NCBI RefSeq assembly: GCF_051020985.1
Contig: NW_027475148.1
Location: 744,001-808,000, forward strand
DNA length: 64,000 nucleotides
DNA from: Nomia melanderi
Taxonomy: Eukaryota > Arthropoda > Insecta > Hymenoptera > Halictidae
Reading direction: 5' to 3'
The notes under the pieces were generated by a model. The model saw nothing but the letters and a program-made list of their open reading frames with translations, had not been told where the DNA came from and made no database searches. The position numbers and the translations under genes are program-made. The first letter of the stretch is position 1, and the number at the start of each line of letters is the position of its first letter. Below are positions 35,932 through 46,431 of the stretch, piece by piece.

Positions 35932-36981
35932 CACTCGAGATATCACCAGATATATATTGGATTTTTCCCTGACCCTGAGTGTCCGGCCCCATGAGACTGT
36001 GGTTTTCTCGGCCCCTGGTTGTCCGAGGTCGTTCCCGCTGCACAGATTCATGCGCCAGGGCTTCCTGCAGCTAATTCACTTTGGTTTATTGCACTATCTC
36101 TAATAGCACCCGAGATATCACCAGATATATATTGGATTTTTCCCTGACCCTGAGTGTCCTGTCCCATGAGACGGTGGTTTTCTCGGCCCCTGGTGGTCCG
36201 AGGTCGTTCCCGCTGCACAGTCTCATGCGCCAGGGCCTCCTGCAGAGAATTCACTTTGGTTTATTGCGCTATCTGTAATAGCACCCGAGATATCACCAGA
36301 TATATATTGGACTTTCCCCTGACCCTGAGTGTCCGGCCACATGAGACGGTGGTTTTCTCGGCCCCTGGTGTTCCGAGGTCGTTCCCGCTGCACAGACTCA
36401 TGCGCCAGGGCCTCCTGCAGACAATGCACTTTGGTTTATTGCGCTATCTGTAATTGCACAAGAGATATCACCAGATATATATTGGATTTTTCCCTGACCC
36501 TGAGTGTCCGGCCCCATGAGACGGAGGTTTTCTCGGCCCCTGGTGGTCCGAGGTCGTTCCCGCTGCACAGATTCTTGCGCCAGGGCCTCCTGCAGATAAT
36601 TCACTTTGGTTTATTGCGCTATCTGTAATAGCACCCGAGATATCACCAGATATATATTGGATATTCCCCTGACCCTGAGTGTCCGGCCCCATGAGACTGT
36701 GGTTTTCTCGGCCCCTGGTGGTCCGAGGTCGATCCCGCTGCACAGATTCATGCGCCAGGGCCTCCTGCAGACAATGCACTTTGGTTTATTGCGCTATCTC
36801 TAATAGCACCCGAGACATCACCAGATTTATATTGGATTTTTCCCTGACCCTGAGTGTCCGGCCCCATGAGACGGTGGTTTTCTCGGCCCCTGGTGGTCCG
36901 AGGTCGTTCCCGCTGCACAGATTCATGCGCCAGGGCCTCGTGCAGATAATTCACTTTGGTTTATTGCGCTATCTGTAATAG

Positions 36982-37331
36982 CACCCGAGATATCACCAGA
37001 AATATATTGGATATTCCCCTGACCCTGAGTGTCCGGCCCCATGAGACTGTGGTTTTCTCGGCCCCTGGTGGTCCGAGGTCGTTCCCGCTGCACAGATTAA
37101 TGCGCTAGAGCCTCCTGCGGACAATGCACTTTGATGTATTGGGCTATCTGTAATAACACCCGTGATATCACCAGATATATATTGGATTTTTCGCTGACCC
37201 TGAGTGTCCGGCCCCATAAGACAGTGGTTTTCTCGGCCCCTGGTGGTCCGACGTCGTTCCCGCTGCACAGATTCATGCGCCAGGGCCTCCTGCAGTTAAT
37301 TCACTTTGGTTTATTGCGCTATCTGTAATAG
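36982..37331. repeat. Marker monomer pair M1-M2
   Basis: Duplicate of 24,677-25,026 in copy 2. Confidence 0.85.
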
Positions 37332-38381
37332 CACCCGAGATTTCACCTGATATATATTGGATTTTTCACTGACCCTGAGTGTCCGGCCCCATGAGACGGT
37401 GGTTTTCTCGGCCCCTGGTGGTCCGAGGTCGTTCCCGCTGCGCTGATTCATGCGCCAGGTCCTCCTGCAGATAATTCACTTTGGTTTATTGCGCTATCTC
37501 TAATAGCACCCGAGATATCACCAGATATATATTGGATTTTACCCTGACCCTGAGTGTCCGGCCACATGGGACGGTGGTTGTCTCGGCCCCTGGAGGTCCG
37601 AGGACGTTCCCGCTGCACAGATTCATGCGCCAGGGCCCCCTGCAGATAATTCACTTTGGTTTATTGCGCTATCTGTAATAGCACCCGAGATATCACCAGA
37701 TATATATTGCATTTTCCCCTGACCCTGAGTGTCCGGCCCCATGAGACGGTGGTTTTCTCGGCCCCTGGTGGTCCAAGGTCGTTCCCGCTGCACAGATTCA
37801 TGCGCCAGGGCCTCCTATAGATAATTCACTTTGGTTTATAGCGCTATCTCTAATAGCACCCGAGATATCACCAGATATATAATGGATTTTTCCCTGACCC
37901 TGACAGTTCGGCACCACGTGTTGGTGGTTTTCTCGGCCCCTGGTGGTCCGAGGTCGTTCCATCTGCACAGATTCATGCGCCAGGGCCTCCTACAGATAAT
38001 GCACTTTGATTTATTGCGCTATCTGTAATAGCACCCGAGATATCACCAGATATATATTGGATTTTTCCCTGACCCTGAGTGTCCGACCCCATGAGACGGT
38101 GGTTTTCTCGGCCCCTGGTGATCCGAGGCCGTTCCGGCTGCACAGATGCATGCGCCAGGGCCTCCTGCAGATAATTCACTTTGGTTTATTGCGCTATCTC
38201 TAATAGCACCCGAGAGATCACCAGATATATATTGGATTTTCCCCTCACCCTGAGTGTCCGGCCCCATGAGACGGTGGTTTTCTCGGCTCCTGGTGGTCCG
38301 AGGTCGTTCCCGCTGGCCAGATTCATGCGCCAGGGCCTCCTACAGACAATGCACTTTGGTTTATTGCGCTATCTGTAATAG

Positions 38382-38731
38382 CACCCGAGATATCACCAGA
38401 TATATATTGGATTTTTCCCTGACCCTGAGTGCCCGGCCCCATGAGACGGTGGTTTTCTCGGCCCCTGGTGGTCCGAGGTCGTTCCCGCTGCACAGATTAA
38501 TGCGCTAGAGCCTCCTGCGGACAATGCACTTTGATGTATTGGGCTATCTGTAATAACACCCGTGATATCACCAGATGTATATTGGATTTTTCGCTGACCC
38601 TGAGTGTCCGGCCCCATAAGACAGTGGTTTTCTCGGCCCCTGGTGGTCCGACGTCGTTCCCGCTGCACAGATTCATGCGCCAGGGCCTCCTGCAGTTAAT
38701 TCACTTTGGTTTATTGCGCTATCTGTAATAG
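38382..38731. repeat. Marker monomer pair M1-M2
   Basis: Duplicate of 26,077-26,426 in copy 2. Confidence 0.85.
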
Positions 38732-41700
38732 CACCCGAGATATCACCTGATATATATTGGATTTTTCACTGACCCTGAGTGTCCGGCCCCATGAGACGGT
38801 GGTTTTCTCGGCCCCTGGAGGTCCGAGGTCGTTCCCGCTGCGCTGATTCATGCGCCAGGTCCTCCTGCAGATAATTCACTTTGGTTTATTGCGCTATCTC
38901 TAATAGCACCCGAGATATCACCAGATATATATTGGATTTTACCCTGACCCTGAGTGTCCGGCCACATGGGACGGTGGTTGTCTCGGCCCCTGGAGGTCCG
39001 AGGACGTTCCCGCTGCACAGATTCATGCGCCAGGGCCCCCTGCAGATAATTCACTTTGGTTTATTGCGCTATCTGTAATAGCACCCGAGATATCACCAGA
39101 TATATATTGCATTTTCCCCTGACCCTGAGTGTCCGGCCCCATGAGACGGTGGTTGTCTCGGCCCCTGGTGGTCCGAGGTCGTTCCCGCTGCACAGATTCA
39201 TGAGCCAGTGCCTCCTGCAGACAATGCACTTTGGTTTATTATACTATCTCTAATAGCACCCGAGATATCACCAGATATATATTGGATTTTTCCCTGACCC
39301 TGAGTGTCCGGCCCCATGAGAGGGTAGTTTTCTCGGCCCCTGGTGGTTCGAGGTCGTTCCCGCTGCACAGATTCATGCGCCAGGGCCTCCTGCAGATAAT
39401 TCACTTTGGTTTAGTGCGCTTTCTGTAATAGCACCCGAGATATCACCCGATTTATATTCGATTTTCCCCTGACCCTGAGTGTCCGGGCCCATGAGACGGT
39501 GGTTTTCTCGGCCCCTGGTGGTCCAAGGTCGTTCCCGCTGCACAGATTCATGCGCCAGGGCCTCCTATAGATAATTCACTTTGGTTTATAGCGCTATCTG
39601 TAATAGCACCCGAGATATCACCAGATATATATTGGATTTTTCCCTAACCCTGAGTGTCCTACTCCATGAGACGGTGGTTTTCTCGGCCCCTGGTGGTTCG
39701 AGGTCGTTCCCGCTGCACAGATTCATGCGCCAGGGCCTGCTACAGACAATGCACTTTGATTTATTGCGCTATCTCTAATAGCACCCGAGATATCACCAGA
39801 TATATATTGGATTTTCCCCTCACCCTGAGTGTCCGGCCACATGTGACGGTGGTTGTCTCGGCCCCTGGAGGTCCGAGGACGTTCCCGCTAGCCAGATTCA
39901 TGCGCCAGGGCCCCCTGCAGATAATTCACTTTGGTTTATTGCGCTATCTGTAATAGAACCCGAGATATCACCAGATATATATTGCATTTTCCCCTGACCC
40001 TGAGTGTCCGGCCCCATGAGACGGTGGTTGTCTCGGCCCCTGGTGGTCCGAGGTCGTTCCCGCTGCACAGATTCATGCGCCAGTGCCTCCTGCAGACAAT
40101 GCACTTTGGTTTATTATACTATCTCTAATAGCACCCGAGATATCACCAGATATATATTGGATTTTTCCCTGACCCTGAGTGTCCGGCCCCATGAGAGGGT
40201 AGTTTTCTCGGCCCCTGGTGGTCCGAGGTCGTTCCCGCTGCACAGATTCATGCGCCAGGTCCTCCTGCAGATAATTCACTTTGGTTTATTGCGCTATCTC
40301 TAATAGCACCCGAGATATCGCCAGATATATATCGGACTTTTCCCTGACCCTGAGTGTCCGGCCCCATGAGACGGCGGTTGTCTCGGCCCCTGGTGGTCCG
40401 AGGTCGTTCCATCTGCACAGATTCATGCGCCAGGGCCTCCTACAGACAATGCACTTTGATTTATTGCGCTATCTGTAATAGCACCCGAGATATCACCAGA
40501 TATATATCGGATTTTCCCCTCACCCTGAGTGTCCGGCCCCATGAGACGGTGGTTTTCTCGGCTGCTGGTGGTCCGAGGTCGTTCCCGCTGGCCAGATTCA
40601 TGCGCCAGGGCCTCCTACAGACAATGCACTTTGATTTATTGCGCTATCTCTAATAGCACCCGAGATATCACCAGATATATATTGGATTTTCCCCTGACCC
40701 TGAGTGTCCGGCTCCATGAGACGGAAGTTTTCTCGGCCCCTGGTGATCCGAGGTCGTTTCCGCTGCACAGATTCATGCGCCAGGGCCTCCTGCAGATAAT
40801 TCACTATGGTTTATTGCGCTATCTCTAATAGCACCCGAGTTATCACCAGATATATATTGGATTTTTCCCTGACCCTGAGTGTCCGGCCCTATGAGACGGT
40901 GGTTTTCTCGGCCCCCGGTGGTCCCAGGTCGATCCCGCTGCACAGAATCATGCGCCAGGGCCTCCTACAGACAATGCACTTTGTTTTATTGCGCTATCTG
41001 TAATAGCACAAGAGATATCACCAGATATATATTGGATTTTTCCCTGACACTGAGTGTCCGGCCCCATGAGACGGAGGTTTTCTCGGCCCCTGGTGGTCCG
41101 AGGTCGTTCCCGCTGCACAGATTCTTGCGCCGGGGCCTCCTGCAGATAATTCACTTTGGTTTATTGCGCTATCTGTAATAGCACCCGAGATATCACCAGA
41201 TATATATTGGATATTCCCCTGACCCTGAGCGTCCGGCCCCATGAGACTGTGGTTTTCTCGGCCCCTGGTGGTCCGAGGTCGATCCCGCTGCACAGATTCA
41301 TGCGCCAGGGCCTCCTGCAGACAATGCACTTTGGTTTATTGCGCTATCTCTAATAGCACCCGAGACATCACCAGATTTATATTGGATTTTTCCCTGACCC
41401 TGAGTGTCCGACCCCATGAGACGGTGGTTTTCTCGGCCCCTGGTGGTCCGAGGTCGTTCCCGCTGCACAGATTCATGCGCCAGGGCCTCCTGCAGATAAT
41501 TCACTTTGATTTATTGCGCTATCTCTAATTGCACCCGAGATATCACCAGATATATATTGGATTTTTCCCTGACCCTGACAGTCCGGCCCCATGAGACGGT
41601 GATTTTCTCGGCCCCTGGTGGTCCGAGGTCGATCCCGCAGCACAGATTCATGGGCCAGGGCCTCCTAGAGGCAATGCGCTTTGATTTTTTGCGCTATCTG

Positions 41701-41881
41701 TAATAGCACCCGAGATATCACCACATATATATTGGATTTTTCCCTGACAATGAGTGTCCGGCCCCATGAGACGGTGGTTTTCTCGGCCCCTGGTGGTCCG
41801 AGGTCGTTCCCGCTGCACAGATTCATGCGCCAGGGCCTCGTGCAGATAATTCACTTTGGTTTATTGCGCTATCTGTAATAG

Positions 41882-42231
41882 CACCCGAGATATCACCAGA
41901 AATATATTGGATATTCCCCTGACCCTGAGTGTCCGGACCCATGAGACTGTGGTTTTCTCGGCCCCTGGTGGTCCGAGGTCGTTCCCGCTCCACAGATTAA
42001 TGCGCTAGAGCCTCCTGCGGACAATGCACATTGATGTATTGGGCTATCTGTAATAACACCCGTGATATCACCAGATATATATTGGATTTTTCGCTGACCC
42101 TGAGTGTCCGGCCCCATAAGACAGTGGTTTTCTCGGCCGCTGGTGGTCCGACGTCGTTCCCGCTGCACAGATTCATGCGCCAGGGCCTCCTGCAGTTAAT
42201 TCACTTTGGTTTATTGCGCTATCTGTAATAG
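41882..42231. repeat. Marker monomer pair M1-M2
   Basis: Pair as at 36,982 with private changes (CGCTCCACAG, GCACATTGATG, GGCCGCTGG). Confidence 0.85.
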
Positions 42232-43638
42232 CACCCGAGATATCACCTGATATAGATTGGATTTTTCACTGACCCTGAGTGTCCGGCCCCATGAGACGGT
42301 GGTTTTCTCGGCCCCTGGTGGTCCGAGGTCGTTCCCGCTGCGCTGATTCATGCGCCAGGTCCTCCTGCATATAATTCACTTTGGTTTATTGCGCTATCTC
42401 TAATAGCACCCGAGATATCACCAGATATATATTGGATTTTACCCTGACCCTGAGTGTCCGGCCACATGGGACGGTGGTTGTCTCGGCCCCTGGAGGTCCG
42501 AGGACGTTCCCGCTGCACAGATTCATGCGCCAGGGCCCCCTGCAGATAATTCACTTTGGTTTATTGCGCTATCTGTAATAGCACCCGAGATATCACCAGA
42601 TATATATTGCATTTTCCCCTGACCCTGAGTGTCCGGCCCCATGAGACGGTGGTTGTCTCGGCCCCTGGTGGTCCGAGGTCGTTCCCGCTGCACAGATTCA
42701 TGCGCCAGTGCCTCCTGCAGACAATGCACTTTGGTTTATTATACTATCTTTAATAGCACCCGAGATATCACCAGATATATATTGGATTTTTCCCTGACCC
42801 TGAGTGTCCGGCCCCATGAGAGGGTAGTTTTCTCGGCCCCTGGTGGTCCGAGGTCGTTCCCGCTGCAGAGATTCATGCGCCAGGGCCTCCTACAGACAAT
42901 GCACTTTGATTTATTGCGCTATCTGTAATAGCACCCGAGATATCACCAGATATATATTGGATTTTTCCCTGACCCTGAGTGTCCTACTCCATGAGACGGT
43001 GGTTTTCTCGGCCCCTGGTGGTTCGAGGTCGTTCCCGCTGCACAGATTCATGCGCCAGGGCCTCCTGCAGACAATGCACTTTGGTTTATTATGCTATCTC
43101 TAATAGCACCCGAGATATCTCTAGATATATATTGGATTTTCCCCTGACCCTGAGTGTCCGGCCCCATGAGACGGTGGTTTTCTCGGCCCCTGGTGGTCCG
43201 ATGTCGTTCCCGCTGCACAGATTCATGCGCCAGGGCCTCCTGCAGATAATTCGCTTTGGTTTATTGCGCTATCTCTAATAGCACCCGAGATATCACCAGA
43301 TATATATTGGATTTTTCCCTGACCATGAGTGTCCGGCCCCATGAGACGGTGGTATTCTCGGCCCCTGGTGGTCCGAGGTCGCTCCAGCTGCACAGATTCA
43401 TGCGCCAGGGCCTCCTACATACAATGCACTCTGATTTATTGCGCTATCTGCAATAGCACCCGAGATATCACCAGATATATATTGGATTTTTCCCTGACCC
43501 TGAGTGTCCGGCCCCATGACACGGTGGTTCTCTCGGCCCCTGGTGGTCCGAGGTCGTTCCCGCTACACAGATTCATGCGCCAGGGCCTCCTACAGACAAT
43601 GCACTTTGTTTTATTGCGCTATCTGTAATAGCACCCGA

Positions 43639-43644
43639 GATATC
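43639..43644. other. EcoRV site, one per monomer in most copies
   Basis: GATATC sits at monomer positions 8-13 in this copy and in most others, so EcoRV should cut the array into a 175-bp ladder. It is lost in some variants, for example those starting CACCCGAGAGATCACC, those with CGAGAAAGCTCC, and those with GAGACATCACC. Confidence 0.9.
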
Positions 43645-43706
43645 ACCAGATATATATTGGATTTTTCCCTGACCCTGAGTGTCCGGCCCCATGAGACGGT
43701 GGTTTT

Positions 43707-43727
43707 CTCGGCCCCTGGTGGTCCGAG
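43707..43727. other. Short imperfect dyad in the monomer core
   Basis: CTCGG (monomer 76-80) can pair with CCGAG (92-96). After one mismatch the inner CC/GG (82-83 with 89-90) also pairs. The element recurs in every monomer that keeps the standard core, so it is spaced at 175 bp across the array. Whether it extrudes as a hairpin is not known from sequence. Confidence 0.6.
43710..43721 (-). promoter_or_regulatory. CTCF-like core motif with one key mismatch (per monomer)
   Basis: Read on the minus strand, the standard core gives CCACCAGGGGCC. The vertebrate CTCF core is CCASYAGRKGGC, so 11 of 12 positions fit. The mismatch is the usually invariant G before the last C. The motif recurs once per standard monomer in one orientation. 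The mismatch makes strong binding doubtful, and it is unknown whether this organism has CTCF. Listed as a motif, not a demonstrated site. Confidence 0.25.
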
Positions 43728-45381
43728 GTCGTTCCCGCTGCACAGATTCATGCGCCAGGGCCTCCTGCAGATAATTCACTTTGATTTATTGCGCTATCTC
43801 TAATTGCACCCGAGATATCACCAGATATATATTGGATTTTTCCCTGACCCTGAGTGTCCGGCCCCATGAGACGGTGGTTTTCTCGGCCCCTGGTGGTCCG
43901 AGGTCGTTCCCGCTGCACAGATTCATGCGCCAGGGCCTCGTGCAGATAATTCACTTTGGTTTAGTGCGCTTTCTGTAATAGCACCCGAGATATAACCCGA
44001 TTCATATTCGATTTTCCCCTGACCCTGAGTGTCCGGCCCCATGAGACGGTGGTTTTCTCGGCCCCTGGTGGTCCAAGGTCGTTCCCGCTGCACAGATTCA
44101 TGCGCCAGGGCCTCCTATAGATAATTCACTTTGGTTTATAGCGATATCTGTAATAGCACCCGAGATATCACCAGATATGTATTAGATTTTTCCCTGACCC
44201 TGAATGTCCGACCCCATGAGACGGTGGTTTTCTCGGCCCCTGGTGGTCCGAGGTCGTTCCCGCTGCAGAGATTCATGCGCCAGGGCCTCCTACAGACAAT
44301 GCACTTTGATTTATTGCGCTATCTGTAATAGCACCCGAGATATCACCAGATATATATTGGATTTTTCCCTAACCCTGAGTGTCCTACTCCATGAGACGGT
44401 GGTTTTCTCGGCCCCTGGTGGTTCGAGGTCGTTCCCGCTGCACAGATTCATGCGCCAGGGCCTCCTGCAGACAATGCACTTTGGTTTATTATGCTATCTC
44501 TAATAGCACCCGAGATATCTCTAGATATATATTGGATTTTCCCCTGACCCTGAGTGTCCGGCCCCATGAGACGGTGGTTTTCTCGGCCCCTGGTGGTCCG
44601 ATGTCGTTCCCGCTGGCCAGATTCATGCGCCAGGGCCTCCTACAGACAATGCACTTTGATTTATTGCGCTATCTCTAATAGCACCCGAGATATCACCAGA
44701 TATATATTGCATTTTCCCCTGACCCTGAGTGTCCGGCTCCATGAGACGGAAGTTTTCTCGGCCCCTGGTGATCGGAGGTCGTTTCCACTGCACAGATTCA
44801 TGCGCCAGGGCCTCCTGCAGATAATTCACTATGGTTTATTGCGCTATCTCTAATAGCACCCGAGATATCACCAGATATATATTGGATTTTTCCCTGACCC
44901 TGAGTGTCCGGCCCCATGAGACGGAGGTATTCTCGGCCCCTGGTGGTCCGAGGTCGTTCCCGCTGCACAGATTCTTGCGCCAGGGCCTCCTGCAGATAAT
45001 TCACTTTGGTTAATTGCGCTATCTGTAATAGCACCCGAGATATCACCAGATATATATTGGATATTCCCCTGACCCTGAGTGTCCGGCCCCATGAGACTGT
45101 GGTTTTCTCGGCCCCTGGTGGTCCGAGGTCGATCCCGCTGCACAGATTCATGCGCCAGGGCCTCCTATAGATAATTCACTTTGGTTTATAGCGCTATCTG
45201 TAATAGCACCCGAGATATCACCAGATATGTATTAGATTTTTCCCTGACCCTGAATGTCCGACCCCATGAGACGGTGGTTTTCTCGGCCCCTGGTGGTCCG
45301 AGGTCGTTCCCGCTGCAGAGATTCATGCGCCAGGGCCTCCTACAGACAATGCACTTTGATTTATTGCGCTATCTGTAATAG

Positions 45382-45556
45382 CACCCGAGATATCACCAGA
45401 AATATATTGGATATTCCCCTGACCCTGAGTGTCCGGCCCCATGAGACTGTGGTTTTCTCGGCCCCTGGTGGTCCGAGGTCGTTCCCGCTGCACAGATTAA
45501 TGCGCTAGAGCCTCCTGCGGACAATGCACTTTGATGTATTGGGCTATCTGTAATAG
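45382..45556. repeat. M1 monomer without its M2 partner
   Basis: Carries ATTAATGCGCTAGAGCC, but the next monomer (45,557) is an ordinary A-type with GTCCGACCCC. This is the only M1 of 13 lacking M2, which implies a junction near 45,550. Confidence 0.8.
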
Positions 45557-45731
45557 CACCCGAGATATCACCAGATATATATTGGATTTTTCCCTGACCC
45601 TGAGTGTCCGACCCCATGAGACGGTGGTTTTCTCGGCCCCTGGTGGTCCAAGGTCGTTCCCGCTGCACCAATTCATGCGCCACGGCTTCCTGCAGACAAT
45701 GCACTTTGATTTATTGCGCTATCTCTAATAG

Positions 45732-45906
45732 CACCCGAGATATCAGCAGATATATGCTGGATTTTTACATGGCCTTGGGTGACGGATTCCAAATATCTGT
45801 AATTCTCTCGGCCCCTGGCGGTCCGAGGTCGTTTCCGCTGCACAGAATCATGCCCCAGGGCCTCCTGCAGACAATGCACTTTGATTTATTGCGCTATCTC
45901 TAATAG
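45732..45906. repeat. B-type monomer, right-hand sublineage
   Basis: B module with CAGCAGATATATGCTGG, ACATGGCCTTGGGTG and GGATTCCAAATATCTG, and core GGCGGTCC. The same sublineage recurs at 48,182, 50,807, 56,232, 60,257 and 61,834. Confidence 0.85.
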
Positions 45907-46431
45907 CACCCGAGATAATACCAGATATATATTGGATTTTTCTCTGACCCTGACAGGCCGGCCCCATGAGACGGTGATTTTCTCGGCCCCTGGTGGTCCG
46001 AGGTCGATCCCGCTGCACAGATTCATGCGCCAGGGCCTCCTGCAGATAATTCACTTTGATTTATTGCCCTATCTCTAATAGCACCCGAGATATCACCTGA
46101 TATATATTGGATTTTTCTCTGACCCTGAGTGTCCGACTCCATGACACAGTGATCTACTCGGCCCCTGGTGGTCCGAGGTCGATCCCGCTGCACAGATTCA
46201 TGCGCCAGGGCCTCCTACAGACAATGCACTTTGATTTATTGCGCTATCTGTAATAGCACCCGAGATATCACCATGTATATATTGGATTTTCCCCTGACCC
46301 TGAGTGTCCGGCCCCATGAGACGGTGGTTTTCTCGGCCCCTGGTGATCCGAGGCCGTTCCGGCTGCACAGATGCATGCGCCAGGGCCTCCTGCAGATAAT
46401 TCACTTTGGCTTATTGCGCTATCTCTATTAG

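Larger units (their letters stand above)
27827..40131. repeat. 12-kb tandem duplication, copy 2 (70 monomers, 12,305 bp)
   Basis: Head-to-tail second copy. It contains everything in copy 1 plus two extra monomers (31,730 and part of the flanking ones) and one extra AT in the (TA)n tract. After 40,131 the sequence continues with a monomer (CCATGAGAGGGTAG) like 26,952, not with another restart, so there are two copies within the window. Confidence 0.9.
43632..43806. repeat. Representative A-type monomer (near consensus)
   Basis: This copy differs from my eye-derived consensus at two positions only (a G-to-A at monomer position 153 and an A-to-T at 174). It serves as the coordinate reference for the sub-features below. 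It holds 9 CpG dinucleotides against about 12 expected from its base composition. Positions 41-140 are 65% G+C and the remainder is 36% G+C. Confidence 0.9.
40132..46431. repeat. Region 5: mosaic of blocks shared with the 12-kb copies
   Basis: 36 monomers, all 175 bp. Segments match different parts of copy 2: 41,007-41,706 with 33,130-33,829; about 41,750-42,581 with 36,850-37,681; and 42,582-42,756 with 39,957-40,131. Internal repeats include 42,932-43,281 against 44,332-44,681 (offset 1,400 bp, marks GTCCTACTCC and GATATCTCTAGATATATATT) and 44,157-44,331 against 45,207-45,381 (offset 1,050 bp, mark AGATATGTATTAG). Confidence 0.8.

Noticed and set aside
15874..40131. Retrotransposon or other mobile element causing the 12-kb repeat
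   Set aside because: The repeated units contain only satellite monomers, with no terminal repeats, target-site duplications or coding domains. Unequal exchange explains them.
43710..43745. CENP-B box
   Set aside because: I looked for TTCG....A..CGGG and its complement around GTCGTTCCCGCTGCAC and ATTCGCCAGGG. The required spacing and the central A or T do not fit in the A, B or 174-bp forms.
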